Positions 10,223-19,874 of a stretch of DNA of 64,000 nt are shown here, in pieces. Source of the stretch: Actinomycetes bacterium (GTDB lineage: Bacteria; Actinomycetota; Acidimicrobiia; Acidimicrobiales; RAAP-2). The stretch lies in assembly GCA_021777285.1 (NCBI GenBank), contig JAJYDR010000003.1:1-64000 (forward strand), given 5' to 3'. Under the pieces are notes generated by a model. The model was not told where the DNA came from. It saw only the letters and a program-made list of their open reading frames with translations, and made no database searches. Both the position numbers and the translations under genes were made by a program. The first letter of the stretch is position 1; every line of letters starts with the position of its first letter.

Positions 10223-12697
10223 ATGGCACGCAAGAAGAACGACTCGGCGAACACCCCGGGCGACGGAGCTGACGTCGTCGTCGGCTACGTCGAGCCGATC
10301 GAGATCAACCTGGAGATGGAGCGCTCGTTCCTCGAGTACTCGATGTCGGTCATCGTGTCGCGCGCGCTGCCCGACGTGCGCGACGGGCTCAAGCCGGTAC
10401 ACCGGCGCATCCTGTACTCGATGTTCGACCAGGGCCTGCGCCCAGACCGGCCGCACTCCAAGTGCGCCAAGGTCGTCGGCGAGGTCATGGGCACCTACCA
10501 CCCCCACGGCGACAGCGCGATCTACGACGCGCTGGTGCGCATGGTCCAGGACTTCTCCATGCGCCACCCGCTGATCAGCGGGCACGGCAACTTCGGCGGG
10601 ACCGGTCCCGACGAGGGCGCGGCCGCCATGCGCTACACGGAGTGCCGGCTGGCCCCGCTGGCCCTGGAGATGCTCGACTCGATCGACGAGGAGACCGTCG
10701 ACTTCGAGCCCAACTACGACAACACCAACCAGCAGCCAACGGTGCTGCCCAGCCGCTTCCCGAACCTGCTCGTCAACGGCTCCCAGGGCATCGCGGTGGG
10801 CATGGCGACCAAGATCCCCCCGCACAACCTCGGTGAGGTGATCGACGCCACGCTGCACCTGCTCGCCAATCCCGGCGCGACCCCCGATGACCTCATGCGC
10901 TTCGTGAAGGGCCCGGACTTCCCGACCGGCGCGCAGATCCTGGGCCGCCAGGGGATCCTCGACGCCTACCGGACGGGGCGCGGCTCGATCAAGGTGCGCG
11001 CCGTGGCCGAGGTCGAGGAGCACCGCGGCGACACCCGCATCGTCGTCACCGAGTTCCCCTACGAGGTGTCGGTCGAGTCGGTCGAGGAGAAGATCTACGA
11101 CCTCGTGAAGTCGGGCGACCTCGAAGGCGTGGCCGCCGTCCAGAACGACTCCGCGGGCCGCCAGGCGCGACTCGTGATCCGACTGAAGCGCGACGCGAAC
11201 GCGAACGTCGTGCTCAACAAGCTCTACAAGAACACGACCCTGCAGACGACCTTCGCGGTCAACATGCTGGCCCTCGTGGACGGGGTGCCGCGCACGCTCA
11301 ACCTGGCCCAGGCACTCACGCACTACATCGCCCACCAGGTCGAGGTGGTGACTCGCCGGTCCCAGTTCCGTCTGCGCAAGGCCCAGGCCCGGGCGCACAT
11401 CATCGAGGGCTTGCTGCGCGCGATCGACATGCTCGACCTGGTCATCGCCACGATCCGCGGGTCCGACGACCGTCCGGCCGCGCGCGTGGCGTTGATGGCC
11501 GAGCCCTTCGCCTTCTCCGAAGAGCAGGCGAACCACATCTTGGACATGACCCTCGGACGGCTCACGCGGCTCGGCCGCACCGAGCTCGAAGAGGAGATGG
11601 CGCGACTGCGCGCCGCCATCGCCGAGCTCGAGTCGATCCTCGCGAGCGACACCAAGCTGCGCGGGGTGATCGCCGACGAGATGACCGTGGTGCGCGACAA
11701 GTACGCCACCGCGCGACTCACCCAGGTCGTGAACGACCCGGGCGAACTGGGCGTCGAGGACCTCATCGACGACGAGGACATCGTCATCACGATGACCCGC
11801 GCCGGCTACGTGAAATCAGTGTCGGCCGCGGCCTTCCGCACCCAGGGACGGGGCGGACGTGGTGTCCAGGGCGCGAAGCTGCGCGACGAGGACTTCGTCG
11901 ACCAGATCGTGCACACCACGACCCACGCGCACCTGCTGCTGTTCTCCAACCGCGGGCGGGTCTTCCGGCTCCGGGGCCACGAGATCCCGATGAAGGAGCG
12001 CACGGCCAAGGGCACCGCGGTGGTGAACCTGCTCAACCTGCTGCCCAACGAGTCGATCCAGGCCATCGTCGCCACCAACGACTTCCCCGAGGACGAGTTC
12101 CTCGTCTTCGCGACGGCCAACGGCACGGTCAAGAAGACGTCGTTCTCCGAGTACGACAAGTCGCGCCGCGAAGGCTGGATCGCGATCAAGCTGCGCGACG
12201 GCGACGAGGTCGTTCGCGTGGTCGCCACACGCGGTGAGGACGACCTCATGATGGTCACCTTCCGCGGCATGGCGATCCGCTTCAACGAGTCCGAGGTTCG
12301 CGAGATGGGCCGCGACGCGACCGGCGTCCGGGGCATCCGCCTGAAGGACGACGACCGGGCGATCTCGCTCGACGTCGTGCGCGACGACGCGGACCTCTTC
12401 CTCGTGACCGACACCGGCTTCGGCAAGCGCGTCAAGACCGACCGCTTCAACGTCCAGGGCCGCGGCGGCCAGGGCGTTCGCGCGATCCGACTCACCGCGG
12501 CGCGCGGCTTCGTGGTCGCGTCGTTGATGGTCGAGCTCTCCGACGAGGTGTTGCTCGCCTCGAGCGGCGGCGTGCTTATCCGCACCCCGGTGCGCGAGGT
12601 CTCCTCCCAGGGCCGCGACGCGACGGGCGTGCGAGTCATGAACCTCGACGACGGCCACAGCGTGGCGACCGCCGCGGTGGTGCCCTCCGAGGAGTAG
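10223..12697 (+). CDS. gyrA: DNA gyrase subunit A
   Basis: DNA-cleaving subunit of gyrase, 824 residues. Catalytic Tyr138 lies in [10 protein letters not shown]. The quinolone-determining region [16 protein letters not shown] has Ser98 and Asp102 at the positions equal to E. coli Ser83 and Asp87, so no classical resistance change is visible. The GyrA box reads QGRGGRG. GGAGG precedes ATG 10223. The TAG stop is followed directly by the stop of the opposite-strand neighbour. Confidence 0.97.
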   Translation: MARKKNDSANTPGDGADVVVGYVEPIEINLEMERSFLEYSMSVIVSRALPDVRDGLKPVHRRILYSMFDQGLRPDRPHSKCAKVVGEVMGTYHPHGDSAIYDALVRMVQDFSMRHPLISGHGNFGGTGPDEGAAAMRYTECRLAPLALEMLDSIDEETVDFEPNYDNTNQQPTVLPSRFPNLLVNGSQGIAVGMATKIPPHNLGEVIDATLHLLANPGATPDDLMRFVKGPDFPTGAQILGRQGILDAYRTGRGSIKVRAVAEVEEHRGDTRIVVTEFPYEVSVESVEEKIYDLVKSGDLEGVAAVQNDSAGRQARLVIRLKRDANANVVLNKLYKNTTLQTTFAVNMLALVDGVPRTLNLAQALTHYIAHQVEVVTRRSQFRLRKAQARAHIIEGLLRAIDMLDLVIATIRGSDDRPAARVALMAEPFAFSEEQANHILDMTLGRLTRLGRTELEEEMARLRAAIAELESILASDTKLRGVIADEMTVVRDKYATARLTQVVNDPGELGVEDLIDDEDIVITMTRAGYVKSVSAAAFRTQGRGGRGVQGAKLRDEDFVDQIVHTTTHAHLLLFSNRGRVFRLRGHEIPMKERTAKGTAVVNLLNLLPNESIQAIVATNDFPEDEFLVFATANGTVKKTSFSEYDKSRREGWIAIKLRDGDEVVRVVATRGEDDLMMVTFRGMAIRFNESEVREMGRDATGVRGIRLKDDDRAISLDVVRDDADLFLVTDTGFGKRVKTDRFNVQGRGGQGVRAIRLTAARGFVVASLMVELSDEVLLASSGGVLIRTPVREVSSQGRDATGVRVMNLDDGHSVATAAVVPSEE

Positions 12698-13336
12698 TTA
12701 GCGTTCCGCCCAGGCGCGGTGCAGGACCTCGAGGATGGGGTCGTCGCCCTGGGCGCCCGAGATGAGGAACTTGCGGTCGACGACGAAGGCGGGCACCCCG
12801 CTGATGCCGAGCTCGCTCGCGAGCTGCTCGTCGGCGCGCACGTCGTCAGCGAAGGCGTCGCCGGCCCACAGCGACGCCGATCCCGATACCCCCACCTCGC
12901 TCGCGAGCTCATCGAGGGTGGCACGGTCGCTCACCACGAGCCCGTCGCTGAAGTAGGCGGCGTGGAGCCGGCGGGCCATCGCGGGGCCGAGGTCCTGGGT
13001 CGCCGCCAGCGCGACGAGCCGGTGCGCGTCAAAGGTGTTGGTCGAGCGCGCGCGGTCGAGGGACCACGTGAGCCCCATCGCGGCGGCCTGCTGGCTGAGG
13101 CGTTCGTGCATCGCCCGCGAACGCTCCAGGGGCATCGCGTACTTGGTCGCGAGGAGCTCATCGAGGCTGACCAGGCTCAGCGTCGCGCCCGGGTCCAGCT
13201 CGAAGGCGTGGTGGACGAGCTCGACGTCGTCGCGGTGCTCGAAGCGCGCGAGTGCGAGCTCGAGTTGGCGCGAGCCGAGGTAGCAGAAGGGGCAGACGAC
13301 GTCGCTCCAGAGATCGATGCGCAGGGGTTCGGCCAC
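12698..13336 (-). CDS. DsbA-family oxidoreductase (FrnE-like)
   Basis: Thioredoxin-fold protein of 212 residues with the dithiol motif CPFC at residues 15-18 (SDVVCPFCYLGSRQLE) and the cis-Pro loop GVPAFVVD near 183. It fits the FrnE/2-hydroxychromene-isomerase-like branch of DsbA proteins. No signal peptide, so it is cytoplasmic. GTG start; AACGAT 6 nt upstream may be a -10 box. Its stop directly abuts the gyrA stop. Substrate unknown. Confidence 0.85.
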   Translation of the reverse strand: MAEPLRIDLWSDVVCPFCYLGSRQLELALARFEHRDDVELVHHAFELDPGATLSLVSLDELLATKYAMPLERSRAMHERLSQQAAAMGLTWSLDRARSTNTFDAHRLVALAATQDLGPAMARRLHAAYFSDGLVVSDRATLDELASEVGVSGSASLWAGDAFADDVRADEQLASELGISGVPAFVVDRKFLISGAQGDDPILEVLHRAWAER

Positions 13337-13497
13337 CTCGCCATCGTTTCACACCTCGCCCCGTCGGGCACAATGGTGGGGTGAGCACCCACACCCAGGC
13401 CCCGGCAACGCGTGTCCGCGGTGCCAACGGTGCCGAGTCGTCCCCGGGGCGACCCGGCGGGTCGGCGCGGTTCGGCTGTGGGCCCGCGCGGTCCCGG

Positions 13498-13503
13498 TAG
13501 AGT
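13498..13503 (+). promoter_or_regulatory. -10 box of the ABC-F gene
   Basis: TAGAGT ends 7 nt before TTG 13511. With no ribosome site present, this suggests a leaderless transcript. Confidence 0.5.
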
Positions 13504-13510
13504 CGATACC

Positions 13511-15109
13511 TTGCTTATTGTTCGCGACCTCGCCATTGAGATCGGCGCGCGCCGGATCGTCGATCCCGTGTCGTTCACCATCGGTGACGGCGAGAAGGTC
13601 GGCGTGGTCGGGCGAAACGGCGTCGGCAAGTCGACGCTGCTCGCCGTGCTGCGCGGCGAGACCCCCGAGCACCTGCGCATCGGCGGCGGGGTCACCCACC
13701 AGGGATCGCTGAGCCACCTGCCCCAAGAGCCCATCCCCGGGGGGTTGGGCGTCGAACCGATCGGGCTCTCGCACGTGCTGTCGGCGCGGGGCCTCGACCA
13801 ACTGGACGCGGACATGCAGCACGCGCGCCACGCCATGGCCGCCGATCCCACCGACGAGACGATTGAGCGCTTCACCACCCTCGAGGCCGACTTCGGCGAG
13901 CGCGGGGGCTACGAGGCCGAGTCCGAGGTGGCGCGCCTCGCGGCGGGTCTCGGGCTCGACGAGTCGCTGCTGCTCGAGGACCTGAGCTCGCTCTCGGGTG
14001 GACAGCGCCGGCGCGTCGACCTCATGCGCGTGCTCTACGAGCAGCCCGACATCATGGTGCTCGACGAGCCCACCAACCACCTGGACATGGCAGCCAAGCG
14101 GTGGCTTTTTGACGAACTGGAACGGTTCCGCGGGACGGTCGTCGTGATCAGCCACGACCTGCCGCTGCTCGACCGCGCCATCAGCCGGGTCCTCGCCCTG
14201 CGCGACGGCCAACTGCGCGAGTACAAGGGCAACTACTCCTCCTACCTCGCCCAGGACGAGTCGCGTCGGCTGAGCGAGGAGAAGCTCGCGGTCGCCCAGG
14301 ACGCCGAGATCAGCCGGCTGAAGACCTTGGCGGACTCGATGCGGGGCCAGACCGAGGCGCGCGCGCGCAAGGCCAAGGTCCTCGACCGACGCGTGGGCAA
14401 GCTCGAGGCGGGCCGGGTCGAGGTGACCAAGAAGGAACGCACCGTCAAGTTCCGCCTGCCCGAGCCGCCGCGCAGCGGCGACGTGCCGATGACCGTGGAG
14501 AACATCGCCGTTCGCTACGGCAACCTCGACGTGCTGCGCGACGCCTCCTTCATCACCCGCCGCGGCGACCGCATCCTGATCGTGGGCCGTAACGGCGCGG
14601 GCAAGTCGTCACTCCTGCGCTGCCTCGCCGGGACCCAGCAGCCCCAGGTCGGCGCGGTGCGCTTCGGCGCGAACGTCGAGGTCGGCTACTTCGCTCAGGA
14701 GCACGAGCAGCTCGACTTCACCAAGACCGTGCTCGAGCACCTCGCCGACGCCACCGTTGAGACCGAGGTCCAGCGCCGGGCGCTGCTCGGCGCCTTCGGC
14801 CTGAAAGGTTCGGCCGCGCACCAGCTGCCCGGCACGCTGTCGGGTGGCGAGCGGGCCAAGCTCGCCGTCGCGATCCTCGCGGCGTCACAGGCGAACCTCC
14901 TGCTCCTCGACGAGCCGACGAACAACCTCGATCCGGCGAGCGTCGACGCGCTCGGCGAGATGCTGCGCCAGTGGCGCGGCACGATCGTGGCGGTTAGTCA
15001 CGAGCGCTCGTTCGTGGAGCGCCTCGAGCCGACCCACGCGGTCCTGCTGCCCGAGGAGTACTTCGACCTCTGGCGCGACGACTACTTCGACCTCATCGAG
15101 CGGCGATGA
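13511..15109 (+). CDS. ABC-F family ATPase
   Basis: Soluble twin-ATPase of the ABC-F family, whose members act on ribosomes in translation or antibiotic protection. Two nucleotide sites are complete: GRNGVGKST with LSGGQRRRVD and VLDEPTNHLD, then GRNGAGKSS with LSGGERAKL and LLDEPTNNLD. The linker between them is charged. TTG 13511 gives MLIVRDLAIEIGARRI, the family start, and 532 residues. The frame is open to 13412, but that part is not ABC-like. No membrane domain. Confidence 0.9.
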   Translation: MLIVRDLAIEIGARRIVDPVSFTIGDGEKVGVVGRNGVGKSTLLAVLRGETPEHLRIGGGVTHQGSLSHLPQEPIPGGLGVEPIGLSHVLSARGLDQLDADMQHARHAMAADPTDETIERFTTLEADFGERGGYEAESEVARLAAGLGLDESLLLEDLSSLSGGQRRRVDLMRVLYEQPDIMVLDEPTNHLDMAAKRWLFDELERFRGTVVVISHDLPLLDRAISRVLALRDGQLREYKGNYSSYLAQDESRRLSEEKLAVAQDAEISRLKTLADSMRGQTEARARKAKVLDRRVGKLEAGRVEVTKKERTVKFRLPEPPRSGDVPMTVENIAVRYGNLDVLRDASFITRRGDRILIVGRNGAGKSSLLRCLAGTQQPQVGAVRFGANVEVGYFAQEHEQLDFTKTVLEHLADATVETEVQRRALLGAFGLKGSAAHQLPGTLSGGERAKLAVAILAASQANLLLLDEPTNNLDPASVDALGEMLRQWRGTIVAVSHERSFVERLEPTHAVLLPEEYFDLWRDDYFDLIERR

Positions 15110-15110
15110 G

Positions 15111-16073
15111 TCAGCCGGCGGTGCCGGTCAACGAGGCGGAGAGCACCGCGAGGGATTGACCGGTCCATGGGCGGGTGCCGCTGTGCCCGTGAAAGACGAA
15201 GGTCGGCAGGAGCCACTCGAAGTAGTCGGCCGTCGTATAGAGGGACCACGAGAGCGCGACCGAGGTGGCGACGGTCGGGTGCTCGCTGTAGGTCGCCGCG
15301 AGCGCGTCGTTGGGCGACCGGAGGCGGTAGTTGACCATGGCCGTGACGATGAAGGCCGGCCCGCTCGCGGCCACGACGCGGCCGTCGTGCACCGTGAACG
15401 TGACGCGCAGGGTCGTCACCGACCCGTCGACGATGACCGGGCTCGACCCGGTCCGGCGTCCGAGCTCGACGGCGTACCCCCATCGCTGCTTCGCGATCGC
15501 GGCGGCGAATCGCAGCGGGCTCAGACCCGTTGAGGACCCGGCGCTGTAGCGCCACTCGCCGATCCCGGTCGTCGTGTCGTAAGTGATGCGAGAACCCGAC
15601 GCGCCCGTCTCATTGAAGACCGTGCCGTTGTAGCCGCCGATCGTGCCGACGACGCCGAGCGCCGCGCCGAGACCCATCGTGGCGTTGAGCCCCGACGCAG
15701 GAACCATGAGCCGGTACGCGCTCGCGAGCGAGTCGCCCGGTCCGAACCGTCCGGCGACTGGCCGCGCCGGCGCCGCGACGCCGGCCGTCGCGGGACTCTG
15801 GGCCGACTTGGTGGCGGCAAAGGCCGGCGCCGGCGCCGGCGTCGGGGCGAACGCGAGCAGGGGGAGTGTCGGGGCCACCGAGAGGGCGGCGACCAGTCCG
15901 ACGGTCACCAGTCCCGAGACGCTCGCCGCCGCCGCCACGGCGAGGCGGAACCACCCCGGCAGCCTCGCGCGACGGCGATCGGCGGTGATCCGTGCGACGA
16001 GCGCCGCGGGGTCGCCGTGCTGGTACGGGCGTGCGGGGTCCTGTGCCGCGAGCGCTTCGAACGCGTCACGCAT
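15111..16073 (-). CDS. Single-pass membrane protein, possible anti-sigma factor
   Basis: 320 residues: a cytoplasmic N-terminus of about 40 residues (MRDAFEALAAQDPARPYQHG), one membrane helix (about 43-65), a Pro/Ala-rich stalk and an extracytoplasmic domain of about 220 residues with no family I recognise. It follows the ECF sigma gene by 42 nt on the same strand, and the short N-terminal tail plus single helix resembles actinobacterial anti-sigma partners. There is no HxxxCxxC zinc motif. Function is inferred from context only. Confidence 0.6.
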   Translation of the reverse strand: MRDAFEALAAQDPARPYQHGDPAALVARITADRRRARLPGWFRLAVAAAASVSGLVTVGLVAALSVAPTLPLLAFAPTPAPAPAFAATKSAQSPATAGVAAPARPVAGRFGPGDSLASAYRLMVPASGLNATMGLGAALGVVGTIGGYNGTVFNETGASGSRITYDTTTGIGEWRYSAGSSTGLSPLRFAAAIAKQRWGYAVELGRRTGSSPVIVDGSVTTLRVTFTVHDGRVVAASGPAFIVTAMVNYRLRSPNDALAATYSEHPTVATSVALSWSLYTTADYFEWLLPTFVFHGHSGTRPWTGQSLAVLSASLTGTAG

Positions 16074-16115
16074 GTGGACCTCCTCGCTGGTCCTGTCCGG
16101 CGCGGACTCGAAGTT

Positions 16116-16619
16116 TCACGATTCGTCCCATTCCTCGTAGAACGCGCGGAACCGATGGCGCGCGCGTGACAGCCGCACCGCCGCCGCGTCGGGGGTCACA
16201 CCGAGGACCCGAGCGACGTCGGCGACGCTGAGGCCGTCCCACACGTGCAAGAGCAGCACGTCGCGGTCGTCGCCGTGCAGCGACTCGAGGCCGTGGCGCA
16301 CGCGGGCGTCGGCGACGACGACGTCCTCGGTCGAGGACGCGTCGGCGCGCGGGGTGACCGCGCCCTCGTAGGCGCTGCGCCGCCGGCGGGACCGCTGGGC
16401 GTTGTGCAGGACGTTGCGCGCGACGCCGATGATCCACGGGAGCTCGGCGTCACGGGGCATCGCCTCGAATCGGCGCCACACGACGGTGAAGGTCTCGGCC
16501 ACCAGGTCGTCGAGGTCGCCGTCGGTGAGCGGGTAGAGCCGACGGCGCAGGTAGTTGCCCACGGCGGACTGGTAGTCACGCACCACTCGTTCCAGCTCGG
16601 TGGTGCGCGTCGCTCTCAC
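16116..16619 (-). CDS. ECF-family RNA polymerase sigma factor
   Basis: 167 residues with region 2 (DLDDLVAETFTVVWRRFEAMP and PWIIGVARNVLHNAQRSRRRR) and region 4 (LLLHVWDGLSVADVARVLGVTPDAAAVRLSRARHRFR). Both core regions are complete. The downstream membrane gene is the likely cognate regulator. GTG start. Which promoters it reads cannot be told from the window. Confidence 0.92.
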   Translation of the reverse strand: MRATRTTELERVVRDYQSAVGNYLRRRLYPLTDGDLDDLVAETFTVVWRRFEAMPRDAELPWIIGVARNVLHNAQRSRRRRSAYEGAVTPRADASSTEDVVVADARVRHGLESLHGDDRDVLLLHVWDGLSVADVARVLGVTPDAAAVRLSRARHRFRAFYEEWDES

Positions 16620-16718
16620 CTCGGCCTCGTCCTACCTCGACGCTACCGCCGCGGTGGGTGCGCGGTGGTGACGCCGCCCGCACGACGCGAACTGGTCGGT
16701 GACCTCCACCGTGCGACG

Positions 16719-17405
16719 TCAGCTCGGCTTGCTCACGCAGCTGGTGGTGCCGGCGCCACAGAGGCCCGTAACGCGAAAGGTGATCGGGTTGAAGGCGACG
16801 GTGGGCGAGCCCACGTCGATCTGGAGCACCCCGCCGGCGAGCAGTGGGACCGCGCGCGGGTCCGTGGCGTAGCGCACGCCGTTCTCGAAGACGACGACGC
16901 GCCCGACGGTGGGTCCGACGCGGTCGCTGGTGAGTGGCTGACCCCAGATGTCGAAGAACTGTCCGAGGGTGAAGTGCCCCTTGGCCGGGGCCTCGACGTG
17001 GATGACGCCGTCGTTGGCGTGGGTGTGGAGCCAGTACAGGCAGTCGTGCAGGCCCACGTCGACGAAGGTCGTCGGGCCCGACCCGGTGGTGACCGACGGT
17101 GCGGTGACGCCGATGCCGGCCGGGAGACGCTCGCGCTGGCCGTTGACGTAGATCGAGACGAGCACGTGGACGTGGTAGGTGACCTTCTCCTGGCCGATGG
17201 TGCGACAGGTGACTCCGTCGACCGGCGCACCGCCGGCCGAGCCGCTCGGCGCGAGCACCGGCACGTTCAACACCGGCACGCCCTCGGGACCGGGCGCGCT
17301 CGTGGCCGCCGAGTTGTTCGAGAGCCACGCCGTGATCGCGCTCGCGATGACGAGGACCGCGAGCAGCGCGAACGGGATCATGGTGCGACGTCGGGGGGTG
17401 GTCAT
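16719..17405 (-). CDS. Membrane-anchored extracytoplasmic protein with His-rich motifs
   Basis: 228 residues with an N-terminal membrane anchor (PFALLAVLVIASAITAWL) and an exported domain. Conserved-looking motifs are TYHVHVLVSIYVNG and CLYWLHTHANDGVIHVEAP, followed by FTLGQFFDIWGQPL. The clustered His residues suggest metal binding. Homologues with this pattern are, to my recollection, common hypothetical proteins of Actinomycetota; I know no function. ATG 17405 is preferred because AAGGGA lies 5 nt upstream; the frame runs on to 18203 only as an antisense shadow. Confidence 0.7.
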   Translation of the reverse strand: MTTPRRRTMIPFALLAVLVIASAITAWLSNNSAATSAPGPEGVPVLNVPVLAPSGSAGGAPVDGVTCRTIGQEKVTYHVHVLVSIYVNGQRERLPAGIGVTAPSVTTGSGPTTFVDVGLHDCLYWLHTHANDGVIHVEAPAKGHFTLGQFFDIWGQPLTSDRVGPTVGRVVVFENGVRYATDPRAVPLLAGGVLQIDVGSPTVAFNPITFRVTGLCGAGTTSCVSKPS

Positions 17406-17507
17406 CGGGTTCCCTTCTACCCGGGCTACTCTACGGGACCATCGCGATGCTCGCCCTCGGGCACGGCTCGCGCACGGTCGCACCGGCGGGCGACGGAGAG
17501 GGGCACC

Positions 17508-17828
17508 ATGGGTGAGCTGGAGGAACTGCGCGTCGAGACGCGAGCGTTCGCCGAGGCGCGCGAGTGGGGGCCGTTTCACACGCCCAAGAACCTGGTGATG
17601 GCGATAGCGGGCGAGGCCGGCGAGCTCGTCGCCGAGTTCCGATGGCTGACGCCAGAGGGGTCGGCCAGCGACCGACTGACGCCCGAGCACCGCCACGCCA
17701 TCGAGTTCGAAATGGCCGACGTCCTCATCTTCCTGCTTCGACTGGGCGACGTGCTCGACGTCGACCTCGCCGCGGTGGTGCGCGCGAAGCTGGCCGCGAA
17801 CGAGCATCGATTCCCGCCGGTCCGCTAG
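17508..17828 (+). CDS. MazG-like nucleotide pyrophosphohydrolase
   Basis: 106-residue all-alpha NTP pyrophosphatase of the MazG/dCTPase (RS21-C6-like) type, which hydrolyses non-canonical or excess (d)NTPs to the monophosphate. Metal-binding motifs are AGEAGELVAEF and EFEMADVLIFLLRL, the ExxE...ExxD pattern. ATG 17508 has GGAGAGGGG upstream. Confidence 0.85.
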   Translation: MGELEELRVETRAFAEAREWGPFHTPKNLVMAIAGEAGELVAEFRWLTPEGSASDRLTPEHRHAIEFEMADVLIFLLRLGDVLDVDLAAVVRAKLAANEHRFPPVR

Positions 17829-17852
17829 TTCGTGGCCGACGCCGCTCGTGAG

Positions 17853-17858
17853 TAGCCT
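17853..17858 (+). promoter_or_regulatory. -10 box, leaderless start
   Basis: TAGCCT ends 6 nt before GTG 17865; no ribosome site is present. Confidence 0.5.
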
Positions 17859-17864
17859 CGGGGC

Positions 17865-19847
17865 GTGCCAGGCCGGACTGCAGCGATAGCGGGTTCCTTC
17901 GACCGGCTTTTCGAGCCCCTCGTCGTCGGCCGCACGACCGTAAAGAACCGCGTCGTCTCCTCGGGCCACGACACGGTGATGGTCGAGGACGGGCGCATCA
18001 CCGAGCAGCTCATCGCGTACCACGAGGCGCGCGCCGCCGGCGGCGTCGGACTCATCGTCGTCCAGGTCGCCGGCGTCCACGAGACGGCGCGCTACACCGC
18101 GCACGTGCTTATGGCGACCGACGACGACTGCATCGAGGGTTACCGGCGCCTCGCCGACGTCGTGCACGGCTACGGCACCACCATCGTCGGCCAGCTCTTC
18201 CACCCGGGTCGTGAGGTGATGGAGTCACGCGACGGCACCCTGCCGGCCGCGGTCGCCCCCTCGGCGGTCGCCAACGAGCGCTTCCGCGTGATGCCACGGG
18301 CCCTCACCCACGACGAGGTCATCGAGATCATCGACGGCTACGGCCGGGCCGCCGAGCGGCTCGTCCGCGCGGGGCTGGACGGCGTCGAGGTGGTCGCGAG
18401 CCACGGCTACCTGCCCGCGCAGTTCCTCAACCCCTTCGTCAACGAGCGCGACGACGAGTACGGCGGTGACGAGGCCGGCCGCCAACGGTTCCTCGTGGAG
18501 ACCGTGCGGGCCATCCGCGACCAGCTCGGTCCGGAACCGATTGTCGGGCTGCGCCTGTCGATGGACGAGCGCGATCCGCGGGGTCTCGCACCCGATCTCG
18601 CCCTTCGCGCGGCCCGCGCGCTCGACGGCGCGGGTGTGATCGACTACGTGAGCGTCACGACGGGCACGTCGGCGACGCTGGCCGGCTCGGACCACATCGC
18701 GCCACCCATGGAACTGCCCAACGGCTACGTCGCCCCGTCGGCGAGGCAGGTGAAGGAGGCGGTGGGCGTCCCGGTTTTCGTCGCCGGCCGGATCAACCAG
18801 CCCCAGGAGGCGGAACGCATCATCGCCGATGGGCTCGCCGACGCCTGCGTGATGACCCGGGCGATGATCTGTGATCCAACGATGGCGAACCTCGCCCGCG
18901 AGGGGCGAGCCGAGGAGATCCGCGCCTGTGTCGCCTGCAACCAGGCGTGCATCGGCCACTTCCACGCCGGCTTTGCGATCTCGTGCATCCAGCACCCCGA
19001 GACCGGACGCGAGCTGACCCTGGGCCGTCGGGTTCGCGCCGCCACGCCGCGCGAGGTCCTCGTGGTGGGCGGTGGCCCGGCGGGACTCAAGGCCGCGGCC
19101 GTGGCGGCCGAGCGCGGACACCGCGTCACCTTGCACGAGGCGTCAGCCCGCCTCGGCGGCCAGGTCCTGCTCGCTCAGCGATTGCCGGGTCGCGACGAGT
19201 TCGGCGGCGTCGCCACGAACCTCGAGGGCGAGGCCCGCCGCGCCGGCGTGCACATCGTGCTCAACTCGACCGTGGACCGCGACCTCGTCGAGGCACAGTC
19301 CTTCGAGCACGTCGTGATCGCCACGGGCGCTCGGCCCTTCCGGGTGCCGATGGAGGTCCTCGGCTCGCCGACGATCCTCGACGCCGATGCGGTCCTGCTC
19401 CGCGCACCGGTGCCGCCGGGTCGGGTCGTGGTGGTCGACTGGCGCGACGACTGGGTGGGCGTGGGCGTCGCGCGGCTCCTCGCGGCGAGCGGTCACGACG
19501 TGACTCTCGCGACCCCGGGCTACGTCGCCGGCGCCTCGCTCCAGCAGTACGTGCGCGACGAGCAGCTCGCGGCGCTCGCGCGCGCTCGGGTGACGGTACT
19601 GCCCCTCGTGCGGCTCTTCGGGGCCGACGACGACACGGTCTACCTCCAGCACGTCCTGACCGACGAGCCGGTGCTGCTCGACCACGTGGCGGCGGTGGTG
19701 CTGGCGACCGCGCGTCGACCGGCAAGCGACCTCGCCGACGAGCTGGGCACGATGACGATCCCCGTGCAACTCGTGGGCGACTGTCTCGCGCCCCGCACGG
19801 TCGAGGAGGCGGTGCTTGACGGGTTGCGCGTCGCGACGGCGATTTGA
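17865..19847 (+). CDS. FMN/Fe-S/FAD oxidoreductase, trimethylamine-dehydrogenase/2,4-dienoyl-CoA-reductase type
   Basis: 660 residues in two parts. The N-terminal half (about 1-355) is an Old-Yellow-Enzyme TIM barrel (VVGRTTVKNRVV, GLDGVEVVASHGYLPAQFLNPFVN cut here as ASHGYLPAQFL). A 4Fe-4S motif follows, CVACNQAC with a later Cys (C-x2-C-x3-C-x11-C). The C-terminal half binds FAD/NAD (VLVVGGGPAGLKAAAVAAE). Such enzymes oxidise methylated amines or reduce enoyl compounds; the substrate here is unknown. Confidence 0.88.
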   Translation: MPGRTAAIAGSFDRLFEPLVVGRTTVKNRVVSSGHDTVMVEDGRITEQLIAYHEARAAGGVGLIVVQVAGVHETARYTAHVLMATDDDCIEGYRRLADVVHGYGTTIVGQLFHPGREVMESRDGTLPAAVAPSAVANERFRVMPRALTHDEVIEIIDGYGRAAERLVRAGLDGVEVVASHGYLPAQFLNPFVNERDDEYGGDEAGRQRFLVETVRAIRDQLGPEPIVGLRLSMDERDPRGLAPDLALRAARALDGAGVIDYVSVTTGTSATLAGSDHIAPPMELPNGYVAPSARQVKEAVGVPVFVAGRINQPQEAERIIADGLADACVMTRAMICDPTMANLAREGRAEEIRACVACNQACIGHFHAGFAISCIQHPETGRELTLGRRVRAATPREVLVVGGGPAGLKAAAVAAERGHRVTLHEASARLGGQVLLAQRLPGRDEFGGVATNLEGEARRAGVHIVLNSTVDRDLVEAQSFEHVVIATGARPFRVPMEVLGSPTILDADAVLLRAPVPPGRVVVVDWRDDWVGVGVARLLAASGHDVTLATPGYVAGASLQQYVRDEQLAALARARVTVLPLVRLFGADDDTVYLQHVLTDEPVLLDHVAAVVLATARRPASDLADELGTMTIPVQLVGDCLAPRTVEEAVLDGLRVATAI

Positions 19848-19874
19848 CGTAGGAGTCGTGCAACAATCGACGTC

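Noticed and set aside
17406..18203. Long minus-strand extension of the exported His-rich protein
   Set aside because: It is antisense to the MazG-like and oxidoreductase genes; ATG 17405 has a proper ribosome site.
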